A stretch of 7,099 nt of DNA from Treponema sp. (GCA_009780595.1 WQZT01000084.1:1-7099), one strand, 5' to 3'; counted from the stretch's first letter, positions 1 to 6,245 are shown. Numbers and translations are program-made. The notes: a model not told the origin generated them from the letters alone.

Positions 1-834
1 CCGGCCCTCCCTGACCGCCGGGAAGTTCTGCCACAGGGGGCTTCGAAGCTCAAACCCTTCGCTCCCCATGCAGTCCACCGAAAGAATCCAGTCAGGCCGC
101 CGGAACAGCACCTGTTCGGGGCTTACCATCGGCCACTGTTCCCGTAGATCGCCGAAAATATTTTCACCCCCGGCAAGGCTGATTGCCTGCGAGATAAACG
201 TTTCGCCGCCTACGGTCATCAGCGGCTCCTCGGACAAAACCCAAAACACAGTCGGTGGCAGCGTGTCCGGCAGGGGGTTCCTGACGGCGGCGATTTTTTC
301 CCGCATCTGCGCGATCACTTCTTCCGCGCCGGAAACCGCATCGGACAGTTCCCCGATAAGCGCAATCGTATCGTACACTTGCGAAAAGGTGGTCGGCTCA
401 ACGGCAAACGAGGGAATCCCCAAATTATCAAGGAGGGCGACAATTCTGGTGTGCATATTCGCGGAAAGGATTACAAGGTCGGGAGCAAGCGCGCGAATCT
501 GCTCGACATTCACGGTGATGCCAGAAAAACCGCCAACCAGCGTGCGCTCCTGCGCCTGTGCCGGGTAATCGCAGTACTGGGTAACCCCCACAACGCGATC
601 CCCCGCGCCAATGGCAAAGAGTATCTCCGTTACCGACGGGCTCAGGCTCACGATGCTGCGGGGCGCTTCAGCAGGCGCGTAACGCCGCCCCAGTGCGTCA
701 ATGAAAACGCCTTCCTCCCGCAGCGGCTCGTTGCGCGGAGCGCAGGAGGCGAACACGGCGAAAAAAAGCCCGGCAAGAACGATGTAGCGGCACACGGCAC
801 AACGCGGTGCAGTGATTTGAAACTGTTTAGTCAT
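1..834 (-). CDS. ABC transporter substrate-binding lipoprotein, BtuF/FecB type (3' end outside window)
   Basis: This is a periplasmic, membrane-anchored binding protein predicted to deliver cobalamin or a ferric chelate to an ABC importer. I translated the minus strand from ATG 834-832, and it stays open for 278 codons to the window edge; the last few tens of residues are missing. Residues 1-31 form a lipoprotein signal: basic start (K3, R11, R16), hydrophobic core about 17-30, and an FAS-Cys lipobox with the acylated Cys at 31. Residues 59-90 carry the family hallmark around IVSLSPSVTEILFAIGAGDR, followed by GVTQYCDYP. Residues 101-127 (GGFSGITVNVEQIRALAPDL, then VILSANMH) match the N-lobe of helical-backbone (TroA-like) binding proteins, and 222-252 (AGGENIFGDL, then SPEQVLFRRPDWIL) match the C-lobe. 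The fold is clear but the ligand is not: cobalamin, haem or siderophore-iron are all possible. The permease and ATPase genes are not in view and may lie beyond position 1. There is no clear Shine-Dalgarno before the start and no better in-frame start upstream. Confidence 0.85.
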   Translation of the reverse strand, partial: MTKQFQITAPRCAVCRYIVLAGLFFAVFASCAPRNEPLREEGVFIDALGRRYAPAEAPRSIVSLSPSVTEILFAIGAGDRVVGVTQYCDYPAQAQERTLVGGFSGITVNVEQIRALAPDLVILSANMHTRIVALLDNLGIPSFAVEPTTFSQVYDTIALIGELSDAVSGAEEVIAQMREKIAAVRNPLPDTLPPTVFWVLSEEPLMTVGGETFISQAISLAGGENIFGDLREQWPMVSPEQVLFRRPDWILSVDCMGSEGFELRSPLWQNFPAVREGR

Positions 835-843
835 GGTCGTGCC

Positions 844-872
844 ACTGTACCATATTTTTGAAAGAGCGCAAA
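844..872 (-). promoter_or_regulatory. Weak candidate promoter for the lipoprotein gene
   Basis: Reading the minus strand, TTTGCG (872-867) lies 17 bp from TACAGT (849-844). The -10 matches consensus at four of six bases and the -35 at three of six. Transcription would start at about 837, giving only a few nucleotides of leader before the ATG at 834. This fits the absence of a Shine-Dalgarno sequence, but the match is weak. Confidence 0.25.
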
Positions 873-887
873 GGCGGGATCTGGTGC

Positions 888-916
888 TTGTGTTTGCCCT
901 AAAAATATATGATACT
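888..916 (+). promoter_or_regulatory. Candidate promoter of the toxin-antitoxin pair
   Basis: TTGTGT (888-893) and GATACT (911-916) are separated by 17 bp just before the ATG at 923. An overlapping alternative -10 is TATGAT (908-913). Transcription would start at or almost at the start codon, and I see no Shine-Dalgarno sequence between about 900 and 922. The segment is AT-rich compared with its flanks. Confidence 0.35.
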
Positions 917-924
917 TGCATCAT
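909..924. promoter_or_regulatory. Candidate TA operator (inverted repeat over -10 and start codon)
   Basis: ATGAT (909-913) and ATCAT (920-924) are perfect inverted arms around a 6-nt centre. The repeat covers the -10 region and the first two bases of the toxin start codon. TA operons are often repressed by the antitoxin or the complex binding such a palindrome. Five-base arms can occur by chance, so this is only a candidate. Confidence 0.3.
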
Positions 925-1192
925 GGTAACAGAGATAGTATTTGTTCCCTCGGCATTTAAGCACTCTATTTCTGAAGCCAGTATACGTTGGGTGCTGTTG
1001 AATCATCTTCTTGATGGTATAATTGAAGAGGACAATGAGACAAAATACTTGTCTGTTGGATTTGACAAGACAGGAAATTTGCTAGAAGTTATGTACAATT
1101 ACATAAATGATCAAAAAATTAAGGTGTTTCATGCGATGAAATGCCGGAGACAGTTTTACGAAAAACTGAAAGAACAGAGGTTACTATGGTAG
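923..1192 (+). CDS. Putative small toxin of a type II toxin-antitoxin pair (BrnT/RelE-like)
   Basis: This gene encodes an 89-residue protein. I placed the start at ATG 923 rather than the in-frame ATG at 833, because similarity-like sequence begins at MVTEIVFVPS and a promoter lies at 888-916. The visible pattern is an N-terminal H14-S-I-S-E helix start, then KYLSVGFDKTGNLLEVMYNY (41-60), which looks like two beta strands joined by a polar turn, then KVFHAMKCRRQF (67-78) with His70, Ala71 and the basic R75-R76. This strand-turn-strand-HAM(x)xRR(x)F arrangement recalls small toxin-like proteins related to the BrnT/RelE fold, usually annotated only as hypothetical or toxin. The antitoxin gene overlaps its 3' end by 7 bp, implying translational coupling. 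Toxicity and RNase activity are inferred, and no catalytic residues can be confirmed. The gene is clearly more AT-rich than the lipoprotein gene next to it, which may reflect transfer. Confidence 0.6.
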   Translation: MVTEIVFVPSAFKHSISEASIRWVLLNHLLDGIIEEDNETKYLSVGFDKTGNLLEVMYNYINDQKIKVFHAMKCRRQFYEKLKEQRLLW

Positions 1193-1416
1193 ACATGACC
1201 GATGCAGAATATGACGCGCTTGATGAGCGTTGGACAAAAACAACCCCAAAAGTAAACTTCGAGCGTCCCGGCGTTTTTGCCCGTCAACGTGCTTTGCTTG
1301 AAGTTCTTGATAAAGTTACATCAAGCTACATCATCGCGCAAGCTGAATCCACAAACCAGACTCCGGCTCAGGTTATTGGCAAAATAGTGCATCGGGAAAT
1401 TTCCGCAGAAATGTAG
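1186..1416 (+). CDS. Putative antitoxin partner of the upstream toxin
   Basis: This gene encodes a 76-residue protein. I chose ATG 1186 because AGAGG at 1176-1180 sits 5 nt upstream; the in-frame ATG at 1195 would leave a 14-nt gap. The start overlaps the last 7 bp of the toxin gene, as in a tightly coupled TA operon. The N-terminal part is acidic and helical (MTDAEYDALDERWTKTTPKV, residues 4-23). It is followed by an FERPGVFARQR segment (25-35) and a helical C-terminal half ending QTPAQVIGKIVHREI (58-72). I associate the D-A-E-Y-D-A-L-D-E-xW opening and the T-P-A-Q-x-I-G end with small spirochaetal and other bacterial antitoxins found next to this toxin type. No clear ribbon-helix-helix or helix-turn-helix motif is visible, so how it binds DNA, if it does, is unknown. 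Function is inferred from gene order, size and overlap. Confidence 0.6.
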   Translation: MVDMTDAEYDALDERWTKTTPKVNFERPGVFARQRALLEVLDKVTSSYIIAQAESTNQTPAQVIGKIVHREISAEM

Positions 1417-1446
1417 CAAACCAGGATGTCGGCAACGTTGAGAGAA

Positions 1447-1463
1447 GTCCGGCAAAGGCGGAC
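1447..1463 (+). terminator. Weak hairpin downstream of the TA pair
   Basis: GTCCG (1447-1451) pairs with CGGAC (1459-1463) around a 7-nt loop, 30 bp after the antitoxin stop codon. The following sequence (AACTTGGTTATT) lacks a real T-tract, so intrinsic termination is doubtful. An 8-bp palindrome, CAACGTTG, lies just before it at 1433-1440. Confidence 0.2.
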
Positions 1464-1473
1464 AACTTGGTTA

Positions 1474-1502
1474 TTGACAAATGTGCGGCTGAGTGGTAGA
1501 GT
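1474..1502 (+). promoter_or_regulatory. Promoter of tRNA-Val
   Basis: A perfect -35, TTGACA (1474-1479), is separated by exactly 17 bp from TAGAGT (1497-1502), which matches the -10 consensus at four of six bases. Transcription would begin near 1509, leaving about 26 nt of 5' leader for RNase P to remove before the tRNA at 1535. This is the best sigma-70-type promoter in the window. Inverted arms TGACAAA (1475-1481) and TTTGTCA (1502-1508) bracket it. Confidence 0.55.
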
Positions 1503-1534
1503 TTGTCATCAGTAAGCGTTTGTTTGCGTTTGCT

Positions 1535-1606
1535 GGGCGATTAACTCAGCGGGAGAGTGCTACCTTCACACGGTAGAAGTCACTGGTTCAAATCCAGTAT
1601 CGCCCA
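1535..1606 (+). tRNA. tRNA-Val, anticodon CAC
   Basis: The cloverleaf closes completely in 72 nt. The acceptor stem is GGGCGAT/ATCGCCC (1535-1541 with 1599-1605) and the discriminator is A1606. The D stem is ACTC/GAGT around AGCGGGA. The anticodon stem is CTACC/GGTAG around loop TTCACAC, giving anticodon CAC, which reads the valine codon GUG. The variable region is AAGTC, and the T arm is ACTGG/CCAGT around TTCAAAT. The 3' CCA is not encoded (TAA follows the discriminator), so it must be added by CCA-adding enzyme. The gene is convergent with the large minus-strand gene, whose stop codon is 35 bp away, and has its own promoter at 1474-1502. Confidence 0.97.
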
Positions 1607-1640
1607 TAAATCAGTTTGCGGAGGGCTAGTACCCAACGTG

Positions 1641-4600
1641 TTATCGGCTCAGCCCAACCCCAGCGGAAAGGCGATAGCCCGGCGGGGAAAGGCGTTCCCA
1701 CTCGGAAATCTCAAACATATCCATATCAACTCTCATAAAGAACAGCGGCTCGACATCAGGCGTGGGGTTAAGGATGTTGCGGACATTCAAAAAGCCGGGG
1801 TTGATGCCGGGGGCGATAATGTCCGGGGCGGGCATCATCCGCACCATCGTTTCGGGGTCGCGGGTGAGAATATCCCACGCGCGCGCGGAATCGGTGTACA
1901 GCCCCTGAGCGCGGGCGCGGAACGTGGGGTTGCCAGTTCGCTCGCTGAGGGCTTCCAGTGTTACGCCGAGATTGTTCTGCGCGACCATAATGCGCTCAAC
2001 GAGGTCAATCACCCGCGGATCGTTGCTGGGGAAAATGGGCGGCAGACGATCCCGATCCGCGTACAGCATCCCCAGAAGCTGGTCGTAAAAACCCTGTGCC
2101 GCGAAAAAATTGCCCCGCAAAAACGATGCGTTTGCCAAAGCGTGCAGAATGCGGCGGTTCAGCGGCACTTCCCGGTGCGCCTCGACAAACCGTCCCAACG
2201 CGCTGCCCCAATCGCCCATGTGGTAATAAGCTGCGCCCATGCGGAACTGCAGCTCAGGCGGCGACCATCCGCTTTGCTCGGCAAGGTGGAAATAATCGAG
2301 CGCGGCTTGCATATCGCCCTCGCGGACAAATAGCTCCATGTCACCCATCAGCGCATACAACTTGCCAAACTCCGCGGTGGGCTCCAGAAGGCGGCGGGCA
2401 ATACCGCTCTCATACAAGCCAATTCCCCGCGTCAAATATTCTTCCGCCCGGAAAAACTCCCGATTGGCAATCAGTATTTCTCCGTAGCGGCGCAGCGCGC
2501 TGATGTGGTTTCTGATGCGCCGGGAATTTTCCTCCGCCACCGAATCAAACACCCACAGCGCTGTCTCCAGCGAAAGCCGTTCATCGTGCGCGTTACTGAA
2601 ATAATTATAGTACCGTGCAAGGTGATAGTACGCCTCCGGTTGCATCGGGTCTTGCCGTATCGCCCGCAAAAGCAGTTCCCGAATTTCTCCGATATATTCC
2701 AGATATTGATTTGGAACGCCCCGGACTTCTTCCATCCGCTTATCTAAAAAGTATCCGCCCATCTCCGCCAGCGCGCCAGCAGAAATAACCCGCCGCTCTG
2801 ACGACATAAAGTGGGACTGGAGATCCAGAACCTCTCCCAGGTTATCGGTGCGTATAAAAAATATCAGCATCCGCTCCAACAGCGGATCGGAACGCCCGTA
2901 CATTTCCATAATCCGCGCAAACGACTCCCGCGCGTATTCGTAGCGGTCGTTTTCGTACTCGCCCCACGCCAGCGCGTTGTCCCCCAGCGCCAGAAGCCCA
3001 TCGCGATCATCCGGCGCAAAGTCCAGCAAGTTCTGCCTGATAATCCTATCCGCCCGCTCGTGATGCCCCAAAACCGTGCTGACCATGTGCGCGTATTCAA
3101 GAACCGCATCTTTATCGGGAATGCCGCGCTTGCTTTTGGATGCCGTAAAATGGAACAGCTCAAGATATTTCTGCTCTGCCAGCGTAAACTGGCGGGCTTC
3201 GGTGAACGCCCGTGCGTACTCAAAAAACCACGAGCGCCGCGGTTTAATTTCAAAAGCTTCCCAAAAGCGCTCGTTGGCGCGGGCATATTCCCCCGCGTGT
3301 ATCCGCTCAATTCCCAACGCGTAAATTCTATCCGCTTTGATGGGGTTGTAAATATACCGCCAGCCGAGATAGAGCGCGGACACGGCAAAAAGGGCAATCA
3401 AAATAAACAGTCTGAAAACTGGAAGGAAATTGTGAACAAAAATATACCCGAAACTGGCTTGCTCGGCCTCCAGCGCTTCGCCTGTTTTCTTCTCAAACCC
3501 TTTGGGAATCGGAATGCTGCGATCCAGCAGTTTTCCGGCGAGAACGGCGGCCTCTTGTGCCGGAGCGCCGTTTACCAGGAGGTTTATGAGCCGCGACATT
3601 TTTGCCGGGTCTACCGCACGCTCGGCGATAAGTTCCTGGCAGGCAATTCTCAGGTTAAGGGGATACGTGGCAAGGGTTTCCTGCAAGCGCTGGAATTCTT
3701 CGTTCGTGAGGCGGATTTCTTCAACGTCGTCGATTTCAGCTTTCTTGGCAGCAGCGGCGGCGGTTGCGGCGGTGCCGGATTTTTCCGACGCGCCTGTTGC
3801 ATCTGTCTGAGCCGATTCTGCGGAGGGAGAAACATTTGCTGGTTCAGATGCTCCCTCGAAAACATTGTCTGCATCGTCAAGGCTAAACTCGCTCCCGCCA
3901 ACGTTGTCTGCACTGTCCCCTGCGGCGGGCGCGGCGGCATCGCCGTCTAAACTAAAGCTATCGAAGGAATCCGGATCATCGCCCGATATTTCTTCCATAA
4001 CCGCCGTGTTGTCCAACTCCGGTGATTCTTCGCCAAACTCAAAGGGATCTTCATCATCGCCGGATTCCGCCGGAGGGCTTCCCGCGCCAGAATCAAGCTC
4101 GGCGCGGTCAATGCTGAATTCTTCCAGATCGTCGGCATCCGCGCGGGGAGGAGGATCATCCGGCGCGGCTTCGCCCATATCCAACCCTTCAAGCGAAAAT
4201 TCGCCAGCGGGAGATTCGGCTTCGGCGGCTTCACCGAACGCATCTTCACCAAACGCGGCATCGTCAAACGCGATATCGTCTATGTCATCTTCGCCTACAG
4301 TGGTTTCGCCGAGGGTGTCCTCACCCAGAGCATCATTACCACCAGCGGCATCCGCGCCTTCGGTATCGTCTATGCTAAAATCGGGCAAGTTGTCCAGCGC
4401 AAGATCGCCGAACGCTTCGTCTTCTTCAGGTGTGATGCCGCCTTCATCTCCGGCATCAGCATTCATCTCGTCGGCAAAGCCATCGAGCAACGCCGCCATA
4501 TCAAAGTTTTCGCCAGCAGCAGCCTCTTCGGCGGCAATATCTTCCATTGCGTCAGCTTCAGCGGCAAAGTCATCGGGAATGGTGTCAATAAAATCGCCGA

Positions 4601-4913
4601 AAGCCGCGCCATCATCATCCAGCATCTGCGCCGCGTCAGCCGCGCCTTCGCCATCTTCAGCGGCAGGATCTGATCCTCCTCCCAGAAGATCGCTCAGACC
4701 GCCGTCAAAGAAATCGCCATCCGCCGCTGCTCCCGCGTTATCTGCCGCACCTCCATCAAAGTCGGCGGGCGGAGCGGGATCAGGGACATCGGGCGTTTTA
4801 GGCGGCAGAGGAAAATCTTCCAGTGGAGATTCCAGCTCGTTCAGAATTCGCAGCTCATCGCCTATAGTAACAAACGAGGATTTGAACTGCTCTAGAGCCT
4901 GCAAAGACGGCAT
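1641..4913 (-). CDS. flcA: Large membrane-anchored TPR protein, likely periplasmic flagellar collar protein FlcA
   Basis: This gene encodes 1090 residues from ATG 4913-4911 to TAA 1643-1641. Residues 1-35 form a helical cap opening MPSLQALEQFKSSFVTIGDE. Residues 40-395 are an extremely acidic, Ala/Gly/Asp/Glu-rich, probably disordered arm with five F-S-[I/L]-[D/E] motifs. Residues 396-475 are a predicted helical domain (from IRLTNEEFQRLQETLATYPL). One transmembrane helix lies at about 499-521 (LFILIALFAVSALYLGW core). Residues 525-1000 are helical hairpins with TPR-like spacing, such as ADRIYALGIERIHAGEYARA, PEAYYHLARYYNYF and QFRMGAAYYHMGDWGSALGRF. There is no N-terminal signal peptide, so the natural topology is acidic arm in the cytoplasm and TPR domain in the periplasm. 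Spirochaetal collar protein FlcA (Borrelia BB0326 type) is a large TPR protein needed for collar and stator assembly around the periplasmic flagellar motor. My identification rests on overall architecture and recalled family features. A generic TPR membrane protein is the alternative. No clear Shine-Dalgarno precedes the start. Confidence 0.6.
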   Translation of the reverse strand: MPSLQALEQFKSSFVTIGDELRILNELESPLEDFPLPPKTPDVPDPAPPADFDGGAADNAGAAADGDFFDGGLSDLLGGGSDPAAEDGEGAADAAQMLDDDGAAFGDFIDTIPDDFAAEADAMEDIAAEEAAAGENFDMAALLDGFADEMNADAGDEGGITPEEDEAFGDLALDNLPDFSIDDTEGADAAGGNDALGEDTLGETTVGEDDIDDIAFDDAAFGEDAFGEAAEAESPAGEFSLEGLDMGEAAPDDPPPRADADDLEEFSIDRAELDSGAGSPPAESGDDEDPFEFGEESPELDNTAVMEEISGDDPDSFDSFSLDGDAAAPAAGDSADNVGGSEFSLDDADNVFEGASEPANVSPSAESAQTDATGASEKSGTAATAAAAAKKAEIDDVEEIRLTNEEFQRLQETLATYPLNLRIACQELIAERAVDPAKMSRLINLLVNGAPAQEAAVLAGKLLDRSIPIPKGFEKKTGEALEAEQASFGYIFVHNFLPVFRLFILIALFAVSALYLGWRYIYNPIKADRIYALGIERIHAGEYARANERFWEAFEIKPRRSWFFEYARAFTEARQFTLAEQKYLELFHFTASKSKRGIPDKDAVLEYAHMVSTVLGHHERADRIIRQNLLDFAPDDRDGLLALGDNALAWGEYENDRYEYARESFARIMEMYGRSDPLLERMLIFFIRTDNLGEVLDLQSHFMSSERRVISAGALAEMGGYFLDKRMEEVRGVPNQYLEYIGEIRELLLRAIRQDPMQPEAYYHLARYYNYFSNAHDERLSLETALWVFDSVAEENSRRIRNHISALRRYGEILIANREFFRAEEYLTRGIGLYESGIARRLLEPTAEFGKLYALMGDMELFVREGDMQAALDYFHLAEQSGWSPPELQFRMGAAYYHMGDWGSALGRFVEAHREVPLNRRILHALANASFLRGNFFAAQGFYDQLLGMLYADRDRLPPIFPSNDPRVIDLVERIMVAQNNLGVTLEALSERTGNPTFRARAQGLYTDSARAWDILTRDPETMVRMMPAPDIIAPGINPGFLNVRNILNPTPDVEPLFFMRVDMDMFEISEWERLSPPGYRLSAGVGLSR
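3873..4382 (-). repeat. Five F-S-[I/L]-[D/E] motifs within the acidic arm
   Basis: Within the large protein, the short motif acidic/Ser-F-S-[I/L]-[D/E] recurs at about Phe179, Phe239, Phe266, Phe320 and Phe343 (DFSIDD, EFSLEG, EFSIDR, SFSLDG, EFSLDD). The motifs are spaced irregularly, 23-60 residues apart, in otherwise low-complexity acidic sequence. Similar AFGD/AFGE motifs lie around residues 104, 167, 220 and 225. Evenly hydrophobic short motifs in a disordered acidic arm suggest repeated docking sites for a partner protein. Confidence 0.6.
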
Positions 4914-4951
4914 ATTAAGATACTGCTACATTCGCCGATATTTGTAAAGAA
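4914..4951. promoter_or_regulatory. 38-bp divergent intergenic region
   Basis: The starts of the large TPR gene (4913, minus) and the E-set protein gene (4952, plus) are only 38 bp apart, so any promoters must overlap each other or the neighbouring coding sequence. On the minus strand, TTTACA (4948-4943) is a good -35-like hexamer, but no good -10 follows at normal spacing. On the plus strand, TACATT (4927-4932) is a possible -10 without a convincing -35. Neither start has a strong Shine-Dalgarno; AAAGA precedes the plus-strand ATG. Confidence 0.3.
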
Positions 4952-5698
4952 ATGAAAACATTCATTGCATCGGCGCTCCTTATATTGATTATCGGAAATA
5001 TCGAGGCCGCCGATATAGAAACTTATCAATTTATTGATCATCTCAGGGGCATTGTTGAGCCCCGTTCACCTGAGGTTGTGGGGAACGCTGTGATTTTCAC
5101 CGCAAGTTCCACATACCAGCGCGTGGGGGTATCATTTGCCTACGAAGGCTTTTCGCAGGTACATTGGTTTCAGCAGTTGATGCTTCCCAGAGATAACGCG
5201 GAGCTTATCAAAGACGGCAAAAAAATAAAAAATATCGCCCCGTATGTTGATTCCGGGATTCTCTTTCACGTTCACGCAATTCCGGAGGGAGTAAGCCATC
5301 TGGATTATCGGCTTGTTATCAACGGACTGTGGACTGCCGACCCGCTCAACCCACTCACCGTTACCGGCACTGCGGGAATTGTCCAATCGCGCGTTGCCTT
5401 GCCCGCTCAGATACAGGCGGCACTGGCGGCGGCGCAGCAAACCGGCTCGTTCCAATTTACCTTTCGCGGGACGCCGGGGGAAACTGTAACAGTCGCCGGA
5501 AGTTTTAACAACTGGGACCCGTTTATGTTCCCGTTGCGGGAGGTGCGACCCGGCGTTTTCACGCTTATGTTGCCGCTTCCTCCCGGACGCTTTCAGTATG
5601 CGTTTGTTTACCAGGGTCAACAAATCCCCGACCCAGCCAATTTAAGGCTGCTGTATACTCACTATAGAGGGGTTGTGTCTGAGGCAATTATATACTAA
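4952..5698 (+). CDS. Secreted protein with two E-set/CBM48-like glycogen-recognition modules
   Basis: This gene encodes 248 residues. Residues 1-19 are a Sec signal peptide (MKTFIASALLILIIGNIEA) with likely cleavage after IEA, placing the protein in the periplasm or outside. Residues 45-135 look like a first immunoglobulin-like E-set domain, ending with HLDYRLVINGLWTADPLNP, which resembles the conserved end of glycogen-binding domains. After an Ala/Gln-rich linker (about 150-165), residues 166-248 form a clearer CBM48/AMPK-beta-like module. It has VAGSFNNWDP (181-190, with Trp188 as a likely sugar-stacking residue), GVFTLMLPLPPGRFQYAFVY (201-220) and QQIPDPAN (222-229). CBM48 domains normally precede glycosidase or branching-enzyme catalytic domains or sit in kinases; here no catalytic domain is present. 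Binding of glycogen or another glucan is therefore inferred, and the modules may instead mediate protein contacts. The gene is divergent from the flagellar-collar-like gene across 38 bp. Spirochaetes often carry such exported modules of unknown role. Confidence 0.7.
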   Translation: MKTFIASALLILIIGNIEAADIETYQFIDHLRGIVEPRSPEVVGNAVIFTASSTYQRVGVSFAYEGFSQVHWFQQLMLPRDNAELIKDGKKIKNIAPYVDSGILFHVHAIPEGVSHLDYRLVINGLWTADPLNPLTVTGTAGIVQSRVALPAQIQAALAAAQQTGSFQFTFRGTPGETVTVAGSFNNWDPFMFPLREVRPGVFTLMLPLPPGRFQYAFVYQGQQIPDPANLRLLYTHYRGVVSEAIIY

Positions 5699-5728
5699 TG
5701 TAAAAAGTATATATTATTTTATAACATT

Positions 5729-5734
5729 AAGGGG
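5729..5734 (+). promoter_or_regulatory. Ribosome binding site fixing the hemerythrin start
   Basis: AAGGGG lies 7 nt before ATG 5742 and settles the start there. The in-frame ATG at 5673 lies inside the upstream gene, and the 23 residues it would add show no hemerythrin-like sequence. The AT-rich segment just upstream (TATATT 5710-5715, TATAAC 5720-5725) could hold a -10 for a separate promoter, but no -35 is evident. Confidence 0.6.
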
Positions 5735-5741
5735 CAGTGAT

Positions 5742-6245
5742 ATGAGTTCAAATACCGGGCAGAAAAAGAATGTCATTGTTTGGCAAGATTCCTATTCAGT
5801 CAAGATAAACTTGATTGATGAACAGCATTTGTATCTTGTTAAACTAACAAACCAGCTTTTTACTGAGTGTCTGAACGGCAGGGAAGAATCCAAAGCGGCA
5901 TTTCGAAAAACAATTCGTGAACTAGTTGCATACGTTCACCTCCACTTCAGCACTGAAGAAAAAGTGATGGAGCGGATTAACTATCCGGATCTCAAAAACC
6001 ACAAGAAGGAACACAGGGAATTTGTCGAGGAGCTATTCATAAAAATGAAAGATTTCACCGCCGGCAACCTTGTTACACCCATCAATATGGTATATTTTCT
6101 CAGAGACTGGATAATGAACCACATTGCCGTTTGTGACAAAAAATACGGAAACTATGTTGCCGAATTGAATAAAAGTGGTGAGCTCCAAAAGATAGCATCC
6201 AAATCAAAAAGCCCGGTCGCCACAAACACAGCCACCACACAATAG
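5742..6245 (+). CDS. Bacteriohemerythrin (single-domain diiron oxygen-binding protein)
   Basis: This gene encodes a 167-residue cytosolic four-helix-bundle protein that binds O2, or possibly NO, at a non-haem diiron centre. All seven family ligands can be read: His29 in LIDEQH, His68 and Glu72 in HFSTEE, His87 and His91 in NHKKEH, and His127 and Asp132 in NHIAVCD. Trp14 with the VWQDSYSVKI opening is the usual N-terminal signature. The domain fills residues 12-142, followed by a polar Ser/Thr/Lys tail (about 145-167). No signal peptide, chemoreceptor or other output domain is attached, so the protein probably stores, delivers or scavenges oxygen rather than signalling directly. In an anaerobe this would support oxygen protection. 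It lies 43 bp after the E-set protein gene in the same direction, so cotranscription is possible but not required. Its codons are more AT-rich than those of the large TPR gene. Confidence 0.93.
   Translation: MSSNTGQKKNVIVWQDSYSVKINLIDEQHLYLVKLTNQLFTECLNGREESKAAFRKTIRELVAYVHLHFSTEEKVMERINYPDLKNHKKEHREFVEELFIKMKDFTAGNLVTPINMVYFLRDWIMNHIAVCDKKYGNYVAELNKSGELQKIASKSKSPVATNTATTQ

Noticed and set aside
68..861. Two long overlapping open frames on the plus strand (68-568 and 379-861)
   Set aside because: They lie opposite the well-supported BtuF/FecB-type lipoprotein frame, and their translations are Arg/Ser/Cys-rich without recognisable domains.
1488..1502. A tRNA D-arm-like string (GCTGAGTGGTAGAGT) upstream of tRNA-Val
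   Set aside because: No matching acceptor, anticodon or T arm can be built around it, and it overlaps the promoter of the real tRNA.
1535..1640. tRNA-Val as an integration site for a mobile element
   Set aside because: No direct repeat of the tRNA 3' end and no integrase or phage gene is present; the TA pair lies on the 5' side of the tRNA.
1557..2333. A 258-residue plus-strand frame starting inside the tRNA
   Set aside because: It overlaps the tRNA and runs antisense to the TPR domain, with shadow-like composition.
2811..3950. A 379-residue plus-strand frame
   Set aside because: It is antisense to the TPR and membrane-helix region; the minus-strand reading gives coherent helical repeats, while this one gives Arg/Cys/Phe-rich sequence without domains.
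3865..4947. A 360-residue Ser/Ala/Pro-rich plus-strand frame opposite the acidic arm
   Set aside because: Its composition is what the antisense of an Asp/Glu/Ala-rich GC-rich coding region yields; it has no domains, and it runs through the start of the large minus-strand gene.
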